Positions 24,200-37,829 of a stretch of 64,000 nucleotides of DNA are shown here, in pieces. Both the position numbers and the translations under genes were made by a program. This stretch comes from Acanthosoma haemorrhoidale (taxonomy: Eukaryota > Arthropoda > Insecta > Hemiptera > Acanthosomatidae): assembly GCA_930367205.1 (NCBI GenBank), contig OV884012.1, forward strand, positions 36,223,520 through 36,287,519. The letters run 5' to 3'. Under the pieces are notes generated by a model. That model searched no databases, was not told where the DNA came from, and saw only the letters and a list, made by a program, of their open reading frames with translations. The stretch's first letter is position 1, and every line of letters starts with the position of its first letter.

Positions 24200-25590
24200 T
24201 AATATTATATATTATTTCAAATTTTAATGTTATGTTGTTTACCTGAATGCTAAGACAAAACGGAAGGAGATACGAGGTCATTTTGTTAACAGATTCATTT
24301 AGTACAGTCTAGGGATTAAATTGATACCAAACTTAATAAAATAAGGATTTGAAAAACAAATAAAGCCGATCAGTGCATTACAATTTCCAAGAAAACGAAA
24401 TCGATTATTTTTTATTACTCACCCCATTAATAGTATGTCTTTTATAAAACTGGGAATGAGAGCCAACACAATTTTAACGAAAGTTTCAAAAACTTTGGTT
24501 GTCAGTTAAAAAAAAATTAAATATTATTAATTAGAGCGATGGGATCTTCAATTTGGAACCCAAGTTAATCTGATGAGATTTTTTTTTAATAACCAACAGT
24601 TAATTAATAAATAATCCTTAACTATGTTTTAGGGGGTTAATATGTTTCCATGGCATCGGGTAATCAAATGGATTCTTGGTGTAAAGTTTCATGTAAATAA
24701 GGGGTTGAGTCACACAGGTGAAAACGCGCATTCCAAAAACCTTATAACACCAGCTTAAAAAGCAGACGTCTGTCTCTGTGCTAGAGGGACTACAAGATAA
24801 ATTAATGGACAAGACTAAAAAACATTATTAATGCAGTAGTTAACCAGCAAAAGGATGTTAAGGATCTAGTCGCGTTGGAATTGAAGGCAATGAACACGTT
24901 GACAAAGTTGCAATTAATGAACAACTACCTTTCCTCAGAAGTCAAAAGAAAGACAGAACTTATAAGCAAGGGGAGCACAGAGATTAAATCATTTTAGGAA
25001 CCCAACACGCCGCTGCTACTGTCAACAAGAGACCGCAGCGTGTTAACGAGAATGAGGGTTCACATGTTGCGGTAGTTTACTAAAGATTTGAATTAAGGAA
25101 GTTATATATGTGCTCAGATAGTAATAATAATGTTATAACTCACTTTTCCTAACAAACAGATTTTTTCACATTCCACAGACCATAAGTATTAGCCAAAATG
25201 TTGGCATCACTCGTGTAAAACCACTTTGTGACTTTTCAAATAACTATAACACTAATAGGCTCTGGAATGTAAAAAAATTTCTTTGTTAGGAAACGTTTTG
25301 CCATCTGAGCATAGATATAATGAAATGAAATAAGATGTAGTAATTGTAGGCTTTATTGAACATAAATAGATCAGTATAGATTTATAATGCTTTCATGGCA
25401 CAATCGTAACGAACACAAAATAACCTGTCACATACTGTTATACTATAGCAACAGCCGTGTTGTGCCAACTTCTTCACCACGAATAAATAGAAGTTACCAT
25501 CTTCTCGGACCAGAAAACACCCGCCTACCTTTCCATACCTTTTATCAATGTATCTTCGGTGTCAGTACATAAAGTGGGGACTTGTTCACT
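24200..25590. other. Intron sequence, no clear feature
   Basis: AT-rich with short open frames only, and no domain recognised. Confidence 0.4.
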
Positions 25591-25599
25591 ATCCACACG

Positions 25600-26185
<586 letters not shown>

Positions 26186-26578
26186 GTATGGACACTGATT
26201 ACAAATATAATAATACATCATATAAGTAAATTTTTTTTATAGAGATAGCGCCGTGAAGAGAGGATCCGGAGACGTATTGTACAATATCCTTCCTGCGGGG
26301 TAGAATGTTATAATATCTAGGGATACTGAGGACCAATCTCAGAAGGGTGAGTACTATTGCAATAATATACATATTACAAATAAACAATAAGTGATAAAAT
26401 AATATCAATTATTTTCGTTCGGGAATAAAGAGTAGTTTCGTCAACATTCATTTGATTAATGTTTTTTTAATCACTGGCCTACCAATTATGTAGAACTAAC
26501 TGAATACATTTTATAGAAACGATTAGTTTTTTCATCTCCTCTATTTAAATGTAGATGTTCCTTGTTCATAGATAATTA

Positions 26579-26660
26579 ATTTTTTTTTTTTTTTTCCCTT
26601 AGCTCTCAAACTTATAAAAATAGGATGTGGGAAAAATAAAGAAAAATTATTTTGGGTAGA
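26579..26660 (-). mobile_element. 3' tail of LINE family E
   Basis: A T-run followed by CCCTTAGCTCTCAAACTTAT and GATGTGGGAAAAATAAAG matches the tail of the element at 10,629-10,712. It is a severely truncated insertion. Confidence 0.8.
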
Positions 26661-28070
26661 TAATTAAAATAATTGAAAGAAATAGTTAATAATTGCTATA
26701 ATACCAAGTTTGTGGGTAAAGAACTAATGCTTTTTTTGATCTATGATATGGCAGGGACCTATATAGTCAGTCATACATCCAGCAATGATATCAGTTATTG
26801 GCCCGTTGGTGCAACTGCACTATCAGCGATCTGAGTAATCTCAAAACGAAAAGTACACTTTGGGTGCAAGTGAACTATTAATAGCCAGACGGTGAGCAAG
26901 TGTAGAAGACACTCAGTGCCAATCTGCTAGTGAGTGTTGTAGGAGAGAATTTAAGTACCCCTGCAAGGATATACATCAAAGAGGTATGGACTTAATTAGA
27001 AATAATGTAAAACAATAAACGAGTTAAATGTAGTAAAAAGTGATAGAAATAATGAAGAATATAATTGTTTAATTCCTAAAATGTATTACGAACTCGAGGT
27101 CGAGTAAAATTGATAAGCGTTTTTTTTTATTTAATTAACATATAAGGTTTATATACAAAACGCTTATTATGCCCCTGAAAATTTATAGACCGATTGTAAT
27201 AAATAAGTTTGATTCATATTTTAAAATATATTGAATTGATACATATTTTAAACTGTGCCTGTTAATTATATGTTTTGCCAAAGGCTTGGTTTAAAAATCA
27301 AGGGTTCTGCGGGTGCTCTGATATTCAGTACTTATTATGCACTGGACAGTGTATATTGAAACTTCAAGAATTGATAGTGAATAATTGATGAATATATGGT
27401 ACTATTGATTTTCTGAGGGTTCAGGATAAACCCAGGTGCATTGCGGTCAATGCGTGGAATCTATTTTATTCCTCACCCCCATAAAACTGAAGATGTCTTT
27501 AAAAAATGCTTCATTGAAGAGTAAAGAGAGTTCCAATTTAAATTTTGTATTTTCTGTTCATTAAAGGACAACTCATCAATAAACGAGAATATACAGGCAA
27601 TTTGGAGATTCCAAGGAAGACATTCAGATATTTTATTGCTTTAATTTTCTTGTTTGATTAGAATTATGATAATAGATATTGGCTAATATTATATTTTCTA
27701 TTTATGGGGTTTTCTATACAACGAAACAGAGCTAGAGTACCAAGTTCATTTAAGAAAAGTTCAATAGAAACAGTTTTTTTCCACAGTGAACGAAAACATC
27801 AAGGCGGCACACAGTTGGCTGTCAACGCAATCTAACGAGACAAAAGTCAATATTAATAAATCAATTGTTTCTTTAAAGTCAAAATTATTTATAATTAGTT
27901 GGAAAGAGATCATTTAAATTCATAAATGTCTCTTTACACAATTAAAAGATGAATTTCAAAAAATATCTTACCCCGGAAAATGAAACATTTTCAGGAAATG
28001 GCCAAAAAAAAAAAATGTATATATTATTCAAATTTATACATAAAGTTAATCTAAATAATAAATTAATAAA
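26661..28070. other. Intron sequence, no clear feature
   Basis: AT-rich without a recognisable element. Confidence 0.4.
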
Positions 28071-28930
28071 TCACCTTACTAAACATGTACACAAAATTAT
28101 AATGACATAACACTTAATATGTCCAAGTTGCTTTCGTTCTCTATCACTGCTGCTACTTGTAATGTTGGTGTTATCTTGGACCTCCAATATATGAATAAGT
28201 TCCAATACTTCTTTAAAACAGCTAAAATTGTTTAGAGGTAATGGTCTGGTATATGAGATCACTGGATCAGAGGATATTAACAAATTGTGAAAAATATCTT
28301 CATTTGTATGTGTTCTAGATATTTTTCGAGAAAATTGCTTGCGATACTTTTTCAATCCCTTGTGACTACTTTCTTGAACTTCCTCAGACAGTTGGCGAAT
28401 AGGAATAAGAATTTTTTTGACGATTGCTGAGCTATGTATAAGAATTGTGTGAACGGTGACGGGCATAGGATACCATATAATCTAGTATACAATTTTGCTG
28501 TGTTTAAAGTATAATCTTCAAAAGTATGCTAAGACTTGCAGAATAACATTTAACCTTTCAATTCAATTCCTCGGCAACGGCAGTTATATTTGACACCTTA
28601 GAATTTTGAAAAAATCTTTCATCATTTGTATCCCTCCCTTCTTGTTTGCGAGAATCGATCTTTCTCGACTTAAAGATTCGACGACGATCGAGCGATTTCT
28701 GAACGATATCATAAATTGTTTTTTTCAAGAAGCCACATAGTAATTTTCGTTTTGGGAACTGTCACGAATGCAAGATTAGCAAAGCAACGAAGTTTGGTTT
28801 TATAACTTTAAAAAACGAGAATAAGGAATGAAGTATTTCCTCTCTTAGACATTTAGGAGGGTCCTGAATGTTGAATTTATTACGTACTTATTCAAACAAA
28901 ATATCAAAGCATCCTTGATTTGGTACATTA
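28071..28930 (-). pseudogene. Decayed copy of a second arthropod repeat-encoded protein
   Basis: The minus-strand frame at 28,466-28,071 reads MPVTVHTILIHSSAIV, PIRQLSEEVQESSHKGLKKYRKQFSRK and TNEDIFHNLLISSDPVIS. Upstream, broken frames add RDTNDERFFQNSKV and AVAEELN. From memory these blocks belong to a multi-copy uncharacterised protein found in many arthropod genomes, and the copy count suggests mobile DNA. The upstream part is split by stops, so this copy is dead. Confidence 0.6.
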
Positions 28931-31448
28931 ATAACTTGTTGATCTCTTAAATAAACACAAAGGTCACCCATTTGGTATACATATTTCGCAAATGAAATGA
29001 ACATTATTATATAACTGATTACAATGCAAAATTATGTGATTGAACTTGGTATATATGCAAAATACACGATTAGTATAAACAGGGTATATATACACATATG
29101 ATTTATGGAGTTCCCAGAACTTTAAAATAGCTTTTTAAAATTTATACTCAATTGCAAAAAAAAATTATTCAACAATAGGGACCAGAACTATTTACGAATT
29201 CAGTTCAAACATTTTAAAAAATCTTAAACTAAAGGTGTTCACTCAGGCAATCAAACCGATGTACTACCTGTTTACACCACCTAACAGGAATTAGGCCTTG
29301 ACTGACTGTTTGTTTGTCTAGGTTAGTTTACTTTGAATTCAATTAATACGATTTTTCTAATCTAAATGATACCCCTTAAACTCTCACTAAGTCTCACACT
29401 CAAGAGTCTCATTAATATATTCCATCAATTTTTATGCTTTTGGCCTGCTAGATTATTAATAGGCACCTCACTGTGCGGCGCACAGTGGCTGAAAGACGGA
29501 AATAAAACCATTACTTTTTAAACTATAGAAATAATAATGTAATCATTTCTTGCTATAAATATAATAATATTTTAGTTGCCTAGAATATTTTATTTTAATC
29601 GAAAATATTTTGATTTTTGCACTGATAACGAGCCTTTCCAACAATTATATAACATATTCGTTTTGTTAAAAAAAAACAAAAAAACTATCGGTGCTATTAT
29701 ACTAATCACTATCACAGTATTTATTTTTCGGTGTAATTATTATTTTTTAATTAACTTGCTCTACTATAAAATATACTACTTGAAAGAATTTTTTTTACGG
29801 TAATAATGATATTCCAAAGAAGTGCTCAAAAGAAAACAACAAAAAAGTTTAATATTTGAGTCCAGAAGGTCGTCATGGTTGGTGTGTTCTATAAAAATCC
29901 CATTCCATTTTCCGAGTAACATATTGTAATTACCTACCACAGTTTCTGTTCCACTAAGCACGTTTTATGACATGAGTCTATTTTTATATAATACAAATTG
30001 GATGTTTTCCAAGATTAATTAATAAACACAAAATAAATAATATGAGATTGCTTACGTGTTAAGAACTTACGTGTCCATTTGATTATATAACTGATATCAG
30101 GACATACTATCAATCATTCTTTTGTAAAATTTGTACACATTATGAGTTGCTTCCTGAAAATATATTTGCCAACCTTTTATTGAAAGGCTTCACAGGGATC
30201 ACTTTGGGTAACATTAGTACCAGTGAACATAAACATAAGGTACTGTCAAACATATATTATAGATACAAGGGTTCCAAAATAGGTACCTTTATACCAAAAT
30301 AGTTACTTCACTGTTCAGATTGTTAAACTAAAATGGTAAATACTGCATAATAGAGATAATTACATCAGTCCAACAAGGAACAGGAAGTAACCAACGGTTA
30401 TTTCCTAGTGAAGGGATATTTATGGGGAAATCAATGAGTTCTGCAGAACAATGAACCCTGCAGTTTACAGATGAAAACTGTTCCATTATTACCCTTATAA
30501 GCTCAACAAATGGATTATACCAAAAACACTTGTATGTTATGCATCAAACAAATAAGTTTTTCTTCGGTAACACTATTTACATGTTCTAAGGTGTTGACAT
30601 TCCCAAGTAATTAATTAAAAATGGCCTTTATGAAGTTGTTATTTTTCATTTATTTACCTCAAGTGTAATTTTCATGCCATTAAGTCAAACTAAGTACATT
30701 ATTTTTATTTACAATTTTAACATATTTTGGTAATTATAATCCTCTAAATCTCAAAGGAATACTAGATATCATTTCTACGGATGTTTAGACATTTTATTAC
30801 TAAACCAACTTGATGAAATACAAAAAATCTTATTTCATATAGAGAAAATTTCCAGTTAATTATAATGACTCAATAATTTCTTGTAGGATTGGCCATATTT
30901 TTTATGATAATCAGTCATCAGATGGGACCTCTGTGTAAAATTTGACATCTTTCTATTAAACAGGTGAATTACAATAACCAAAATAGACATACATAGAGAC
31001 ACTCAAGCAAAAACTGGCGGGTTTCTGCTTTAAAAAACAATCCCTACAAAATGAATGGAGAAATTGTCTACGGCTCATGTACTTGCTCAACTGTAGCACT
31101 TGCTAATGAAACAGACAAAAAAACCGACCATGGCAACCTGCTATGAAAAATTTAACAATCCAACTTTCCAGAAGAAAAAAGCCATCTTAATAATAATATA
31201 TTTAAAAATGTTTAAAACAACTTATATTATTTATTTCAGGGCGATTCACTCTCACGGGTCATTTATGTGTTAGTAGGAGATATTAATACCAATTATTTAA
31301 GATACCAATTTAATTTTTCATCCTGATTATTTTGGAACCAATTAAAAGGAAAACATATCTTTTTTTCAGAATTTATAATTTAAAGCTGAATAATTCATAT
31401 AAAAACAGTGAACTATTTTCTAGTAATAATATAATATTGAATAAACAA
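28931..31448. other. Intron sequence, no clear feature
   Basis: AT-rich. It holds a perfect 19-bp palindrome at 29,469-29,487 and otherwise no feature that I can name. Confidence 0.4.
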
Positions 31449-32940
31449 TTATTTTTTTACTTTGTGTCTGAAATGAAGGCAGAGGACATCCTGTGATACC
31501 TCTCCTATAACGTTGAAGCTAAGTTTTAGGATATTTAATTTTAATTTTAATAATATGATGTTAACATTCCTAAGTCTACTCAGTTGTCGTTGAATGTTAC
31601 CGGGGAATTCAGGTGTAGACAATCCTTGTATCAGTGGGTTTGGGTGTCTGTGCAGTTTGTTGTTTCTAATGAAGTCGTCGCGAATGTAAGGAATTTTGAG
31701 CTCAGTGTGAAGAGTTTGATTTTGCACATAAAACAGTTAATCTGTACTAATTCTTAGAGCTTTTGATTGGAAAATCAGTATGGTTCTGATGTTAGTCTTC
31801 TTATCACATCCATGAATTTCTAAATCTCCAAATCAGTTTTAGTAGAAGTTTGTATGCCAATAGTTTCTGGGAAAAGGGAAGTTTTGAACGTTGGTCCAAT
31901 AAATGCTTCAATAGTTTTAGTCTGTGACTATGAGTTAGTCATTTCATTTTCATATGGGGTTTTCAAGTCAGTTTAAGTAAGTCCTAAGTATTTAACTGTG
32001 TCATTTTGTGTCAAAGGTTAGTTGCGAAAAGTTATGGGAGGAGATTGACTACCTCAAAGAGTGAATGTTGTGTGAAAGGATTTAGGGGTATTACTTTTAA
32101 TTTTACAGGTCATAAACCATGAGTTATGCTCAGCCAAGTAATGTTTTAGTGTCAGAGAAACTGAAGTCAGGTCTTTGTGTGCAGTGAGTATTGCTGTATC
32201 ACCTGTGTAAGTTGATATAATTGTATCAGGATATATGGATATGTCAGAGGTAAAGATAACGTAAAATAATGGAGCAAGTGGTGAGCCTTGAGGGACCCCT
32301 GCTTTGGCAAGGGAGTATGCAGGGATGAGGAGGTTGCTGAATTTTTGTATACTGAAAAAAAAGCGGTTATTCAAGTAAGATTTTAGAATCGAGAAGTAAG
32401 TATGTGGAAGTATCTATTTTAGTTTAAAGGGAAGTCCTGGATGCCAAATTCTGTGAAATGCTACTGTCACGTTGAGCTTCTTCTCGAAATACCTACATAG
32501 TCAACAGCTCGTGCAATGTTAGATGGTTGAGTGAAGTGAGGGTAATCCGAATCAATGGTTTGGAAGTGAATTTTTTTGTTGAAAAAGATAGATAGTATGT
32601 TTATACATGAGTTTTTCCAAAAGTTTAGAAACAGATACAGTTAAGTCTGTATGAGATAGGTAAATCTGAGGGTTTACTAGATTTTAAAATTATTCTGATA
32701 AGGGAAAATTTCCATTGAATAGGACAGTGTGTTGTGCGTAGTAAGACAGATTTACAAAGAGAAGTTAACTGCACAAGAGCTTTTCTTAGCAATTAAGGAA
32801 GCAGTTCAGACATAATCAAATCATAACCAGGTGATTACTCTTTTGGCAGCCGTTTCATTTTATGAAGGAATTCATGAAGCTTTTGGAGAAATCGACACTG
32901 GTAGAGGAGCACTGTCAAAACGACAGTTTCTATAATTAAT
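31449..32940 (-). mobile_element. Decayed jockey-type LINE
   Basis: On the minus strand, remnants begin with a PGYDLI/PKLLRKALVQL block (about 32,840-32,750), then AGVPQGSPLAPLFYVIFTSDI (about 32,310-32,250) and YTGDTAIL (about 32,205), where YADD is expected at the reverse transcriptase active site. They end with IPYIRDDFIRNNKLHRHPNPL and GLSTPEFPGN (about 31,690-31,600). Frameshifts and the altered YxDD motif make the copy inactive. The endonuclease part is missing. Confidence 0.8.
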
Positions 32941-33071
32941 TAAAATATGTTCTCAATCCAAGTCTAATTTTAAATATTTAATATTAATTGTAACACAATA
33001 TTTGTTTTTTATATATTAATTTCATTTATACATTCTATTTTGCTGAAATAATACTATATGAATAAACTCAC

Positions 33072-33262
33072 CATGCCTATCCTGAGAGAAAAGGACATGA
33101 GTCGAAGTGAGATTGGAGCGATGCCTATGTGGGAAGATGGTATAGGGATGTTAACATTCTTGCCATAAATATTTTCTATCACCAGAGGTTCCGGTTCTAA
33201 ATTTATCACTTTGTTCACTTGTATGGTTGGCAGCATTATACTGGGGATTCGTTGCATTAGTT
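33072..33262 (-). CDS. Hsl: Hormone-sensitive lipase, exon 5
   Basis: The 191-nt exon starts after tttaaag and ends at ATG|gtgagt. It encodes ELMQRIPSIMLPTIQVNKVI and, near its end, PISLRLMSFSLRIGM, the strand and conserved LxSxxLRxGM-like stretch that precedes the catalytic core in HSL. It enters in phase 1 and leaves in phase 0, so it joins exon 4 and exon 6 in frame. The next exon on this strand is about 31.5 kb away. Confidence 0.9.
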
Positions 33263-33340
33263 CTTTAAATAACAAAACAATTTATTACTGAACAATAATT
33301 AAAGGATGCACAGATAACATGAAATTAATTAAATCTTCAC

Positions 33341-33448
33341 CTATTTCTCCTAGGAACCAAAAGTTTTTACAAAAATCAGCAGATCCATACTGTGAAATAT
33401 TTACAACTCGTTTTGCCCTTACCTCAGGATCAAGCCAATATTTACTTC
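33341..33448 (-). CDS. Hsl: Hormone-sensitive lipase, exon 4
   Basis: 108-nt exon with acceptor attatag and donor ATAG|gtgaag. It encodes SKYWLDPEVRAKRVVNISQY and continues with GSADFCKNFWFLGE, matching the HSL N-terminal domain (the region with IDPELRA and DVxFWKxFW in the family). The incoming and outgoing phase is 1. Confidence 0.9.
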
Positions 33449-33519
33449 CTATAATAAAATTAAAACAATTAACTCAATAAAACCTAAACAAAATATGCAA
33501 TCTTGCAATATATATGTAC

Positions 33520-33625
33520 CTCTCAATATAGGATCAATTATTTGACCTTCGTTGTAATATACTTCACTGAATGAGGCCATAAGAATATTGAGGGCTCTCA
33601 AAATCGTGGCCATTGAGTCACAAAA
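33520..33625 (-). CDS. Hsl: Hormone-sensitive lipase, exon 3
   Basis: 106-nt exon with acceptor tgttttag and donor GAGAG|gtacat. It encodes FCDSMATILRALNILMASFS followed by EVYYNEGQIIDPILR, the helix with MASFSExYY typical of invertebrate HSL. It enters in phase 0 and leaves in phase 1. Confidence 0.9.
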
Positions 33626-33700
33626 CTAAAACAAGTTAATCATGTCTAGAAACTAATCAATTAAAATGTTCTAAATAACACTCATTAGGTAAAAACCTAC

Positions 33701-33896
33701 CTGAAAGCAGAGGCATCGACCAAAAAAACAATAAAGATTAATGTATTTGGTATGCCTCGACATAAGTTCCACAAAATCATGTTTCTCCTGAATTAAAATT
33801 AAATCATGGGATGACTCAGACCAAGACATCATCATAAGTAGGTAAGTCATTATAACACACATAGATTCAACAGCTTCAGAACATGTTTTAACTTCC
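33701..33896 (-). CDS. Hsl: Hormone-sensitive lipase, exon 2
   Basis: 196-nt exon with acceptor ctttaaag and donor TTTCAG|gtaggt. It begins EVKTCSEAVESMCVIMTYLL and ends in CFFGRCLCFQ, which fits the conserved FYGRCLGFQ of the HSL N-terminal domain. It enters in phase 2 and leaves in phase 0. Confidence 0.9.
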
Positions 33897-33981
33897 CTTT
33901 AAAGAAACGTACAATTAATTTTCTTCGATTCATAGTAACACCCTCCAAAAAATGTATCAAAATTTGGATATAAAAACTAAC

Positions 33982-34325
33982 TTTAAATAATGGTCTTTGC
34001 GGAAAAAATATGAATTCCTACTTGCAGTTACTTCCTCCAGAATTTTTAATGTGTGACCTGCAATTCTATATGCATTTTTAACCCAAGAAGTATAGCCGTT
34101 ACCTTTAACTTCTTCTGAAAAGTTGTAAGCATGTGCCTTTGCTTCAACATCCTCAACCAAAGGTGCTAAATCATCGATACTGTCCATAATAGTAGTCAAG
34201 TAAACAGACATCTCACCTGCTTCATTTTTAAAAAATGCCAAATTATCACAGGCTACGCTTCTGAGAGTATCAAAACAGTTTTCAGGTGTAATCACTGTAA
34301 TAATGTCTTCAATCTTCTTTGTCAT
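33982..34325 (-). CDS. Hsl: Hormone-sensitive lipase, first coding exon
   Basis: This exon holds the start codon and 114 codons plus two bases of the HSL N-terminal regulatory domain. Visible landmarks are TLRSVACDNLAFF near residue 20, DSIDDLAPLVEDVEAKAHAY around residues 48-67, and the hallmark GNGYTSWVKNAYR and RNSYFFRKDHYLK near the end; the donor is TTTAAA|gttagt. HSL hydrolyses acylglycerols and steryl esters on lipid droplets in the cytosol; in insects it acts mainly in fat body. In-window exons 1-6 give 408 residues of one continuous frame, roughly the first half of the protein. The ATG at 34,325 agrees with where family members begin. A caag just before the ATG could also be a splice acceptor, so a 5' UTR exon may lie upstream. 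No promoter was identified. Confidence 0.92.
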
Positions 34326-36299
34326 CTTATGAATAAATTATTGAGACAATGATAAAACTTAATAGGCCGTTTAAACGATGAAGGATTTCGAAAAAAAACG
34401 TAGTCTTCAGATGACACAAGAATTTTGTAATATTACAAATCACAGAACTAAAACATTTTTGTAATACTGACAATTAGTTAACGGCACTGGGGCGAAATTT
34501 AGACCGACTATACTGTCTGTTAAGAGAGAAAATTACGGCATCACTAAAGCACTGACCGACTGAAGATCACTTATCATTTTAATGCAGTGCACTGTTTATC
34601 TGTCCTCGTCTGTGGTCATGGGAGGGAGGTTACTCATCTTTTGACAGTCTGTCAAATCCCTGCTGCTATCTGTACATCGCTAGCCAAACCTCTCATAACT
34701 CACAATAAATGTCTGTAAATAAAATATTAAAGTTAAACCAAGGGTGCATATAAATTGTTAACTATTATGTTCGAAAAATTTTAATTGAACTTTTTACTTT
34801 ATTTTTTAATAAATACAAACTTTATTTCCTCTAAACTGTTTGAATTTTTTTTGTTAACTTTTATTTTCAATCTGTTTAATAAACGTTTATTATGACAGCT
34901 ATTTCAAAATTGGTTAAAAAAAGGTTTTAGTTAAATAATAAAATATTTCAATGCCATTTGAAATATGTATTGATTGGTACCGCTCAATGCTGATATATGA
35001 TTTCAATCATAATTCAAGAGATCTCAGCTTTAACTTTGGTTTTAGGTGTACAATCTTGTAAATAAACTTAACAATATAAAATGTATAAATTATTTTCACT
35101 TCATTGATTATGTTTCTTGTAAGTCATCATCCCTTAAAGTGTTTTACTGGTATCCAATTACTTAGTAGAATAGAACTAAAACATTTATATTGAACTATAT
35201 CCAAAACTTTTAACAGGTAAAAACTATAATATCTTTAAAAAATCAAAGTTTTAGTGAAACTTCAGGCAGCCCCTATAGTCTTGTACTTTTATTGGAGTAC
35301 TTCTGTGCAAAGGGTTTCAATAATAATAAAATAGAATAGGCAATGAATGCAACTATATCTGCAGCAGGTAAGCTTTTTCTCATTAACACTTATATTTAGG
35401 GCGTTCTCTGATTCCTTGCTTTTAGCAGATTCTAGTAATTAGTAACCTTCTAGATTCTTTAATCATATCTATATTTAATCTTAGCCATAAATTATATAGT
35501 AAAGTTAATTTAAAAAGCTGATGGTCGCCTACTACTGGTTAATAAAAAAATAAAAAAAAGTTAATAAACCCTGTTAAAATAATAAATGAGGTCTTCTGAA
35601 TGAAGCCGTTGTAATAAATTTATTTTGCCTTTATTGCTCCCATCCACCTTTCTATAAAAAGGAGAGAATTGGTCTTTGATAGGTCCATCACAAGACATTT
35701 TTTGGGAGGAGGGGTTAATCGGCTCCTAGTTTGACCAACTCATTTGATTTTCATTCCTATCAACTTATCTGAGACCTAAAACCAATTAAATCCTTACAAA
35801 CTTGGTATCGGATAATATTTTGAGTGCAAATTTGAACTTTGAAAGCAGGCAAGATTTGGTTGAGGTGAAGTTGATAGCCTCTATGGCTGCTCCAGTGACC
35901 TTGAAGATAATAATGCAGTCAACTTGACTACTCATTGTGATGAGCTATGCAGGAAAGAGTTTTAAAAACGGTGACCTAGAGATCACAAATTGAAATCGAC
36001 CCAGACCACCGAGAGAGAAGTCAGAAAGGATTGCATGCATTTGTTCAATCTAACTTGTGCATTTCACTAAACCAGATAAAGTAAGAAATTAATCTTTAGA
36101 CTTGGTATGGCTCCTTAACACAATGTAATAAATTTTTTTTTATATGTTAAAAGCTAATTTTTGTTCTTATCATCATATTACTTCTGCATTTTGAGTAATA
36201 ATATTGAATTATCATTTTTCAGATATTAAGACACATCAGGAAAACAACATTATATCATTAAAAACCACATAGGCAATCATTAGAACCAATGATAGTTAT
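34326..36299. other. Region upstream of the lipase gene, no clear feature
   Basis: AT-rich. It should contain the lipase promoter and possibly a 5' UTR exon, but I cannot place either. Confidence 0.4.
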
Positions 36300-36420
36300 T
36301 GGATTCTAGAATACCTAGCTCAGACCTAATTCTGGCCAGTCTTCCTTTGCCCATTCCACCGACATGACCTAACCATCTAAGCTGGTTTTCTTTGGTATTA
36401 GTTTGGACTGGCTGAGTTAT
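36300..36420 (-). mobile_element. Small LINE C-terminal fragment
   Basis: The minus strand reads NQLRWLGHVGGMGKGRLARI, matching the LRWLGHVxRM...RLAR tail of LINE reverse transcriptases. The rest of the element is not visible. Confidence 0.55.
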
Positions 36421-37168
36421 TAATTAGTTACTAAATGTTGCTCATAATATTCCATATCACTTCTTTTGAAATGAAGGGATAGAATTGAAAATTAGTTGTT
36501 CTGAATGGCTGTATGCATTTACATAAAATTTGTTTGATTTTAACACTCTTATTTACCTCAAATTAGTTATTAGTTACCATAGACTATCCATTCCAGAGTG
36601 GGAATGGTAGGATTCTTTTGAGAGAGACTCCACAAAATAAAGTCCCTTAGTTAATCAAACTCACGCTATTCTGATCTGTACCAACTTAATCTAACACAGT
36701 TAACTACCCATCATAGCCCTTATGTCAATTAGATACTGGAGCTATGAAGGATGTTTTGTTGCACCACTGGAAAAATAATACAACAATTATTTTTTAATTG
36801 ATATATTAATTTTTTGAATATTCTTACTGCCAAATGAGCTGATGACATCTACTATTCAGGAACACTGGAAGAGAGCTGTTGGGGAGGTCAAGACTGTAGT
36901 ATCATTATCATTACTTTTTTTTTATCAAATAAAGAGTCATAGTTACTTTTAGGTTTTTTATGATACCATTGTTTATTTTTTAAACAGTAAAATACTGATC
37001 ATGTCTGTGCTGGTCAAAAGGAGTTTCATCCCATAGGGGGAGGAGGGTATTATTTACAAAAGCTAGAATGAAATTTTAGAGGTTATAAAATTTGAATGTA
37101 ACTAACAAATTTATATATACAATATATTTACACAAAAACAAAACAAAAAAATAATAACGATTTCCATT
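36421..37168. other. 3' flank of the Pro/Val-rich protein gene
   Basis: AT-rich. TTTATT on the plus strand at about 36,970 would be an AATAAA poly-A signal some 195 nt after the stop codon of the minus-strand gene. Confidence 0.35.
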
Positions 37169-37829
37169 TTAATGATAATAATGATTCTGATCTGATTCTG
37201 ATGACGAGTCATCGTATTGTTCAGGGTGAATGATCAGCTTCAGATGGTAGACTGGTACACGTACTGGGTAGGGCTTAGGAACTGGAACGAGTACTTCCTT
37301 GTACACTTTGACTGGAACAGGTTTCTCGACCGGGTACTCGACTATCTTCTCCACTGGAACGTTGACTACTTTCTCCACTTGGAACGGGAAAGGTATCTTG
37401 ACGGGGTACGGCTCCAGGATCCGGACAGGCACAGGGACGGGGAAAGGTTTCAACACCTTTTGATTGACTGGAATCTTCAACTTATTGTAAACGGGGATGA
37501 CTTTCACCACGTTCTTGACGTTCAGGTCGCTAATCTCTTGGCTAATGTAGCCGTTTCCGTAGTTGTTTCCGCCCTCGTTACCGGGTGGACGGTCTTGCAT
37601 GTAACCACCGGAAGTAGGTCCGGCGTAGGCTCCGCTGTCGCTGCCGGCATGATTTTCGTGTAGGTAGGCTTCGGTGTATCTTCTGCTTTCGTCCTCACTG
37701 TCGGGAGGGCGCTCTTGCTCGTAACCTCCGGAATGTGATGTGCTTTCGTAGCCGGTATGGTTCACTTCTTCAGCTCCTTCTTGTTTCTTGTTGTCCATTT
37801 CATACGACTGCCCATTCATGTTATTTCCG
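37169..37829 (-). CDS. Secreted Pro/Val-rich cuticle-like protein, exon 2
   Basis: This exon encodes residues 42 to 261 and the stop. It starts after a good acceptor (gttttatag). After a hydrophilic Gly/Ser/Glu-rich part with two GGY-x-Q-D/E-RPP motifs comes a Pro/Val-rich part: FPVPVPVRILEPYPVKIPF, then VEKVVNVPVEKIVEYPVEKP and VPVPKPYPVRVPVYHLKL. It ends with an acidic DDSSSESD stretch and a Tyr/His tail. Val-Pro-Val repeats of this type are common in insect cuticle and other extracellular matrix proteins. The family cannot be named, and there is no Rebers-Riddiford chitin-binding motif. The frame upstream of the acceptor is intron and should not be used as the start. Confidence 0.85.

Noticed and set aside
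37217..37663. 148-codon plus-strand frame
   Set aside because: It is the antisense shadow of exon 2 of the Pro/Val-rich protein gene, whose signal peptide and splice phases support the minus strand.
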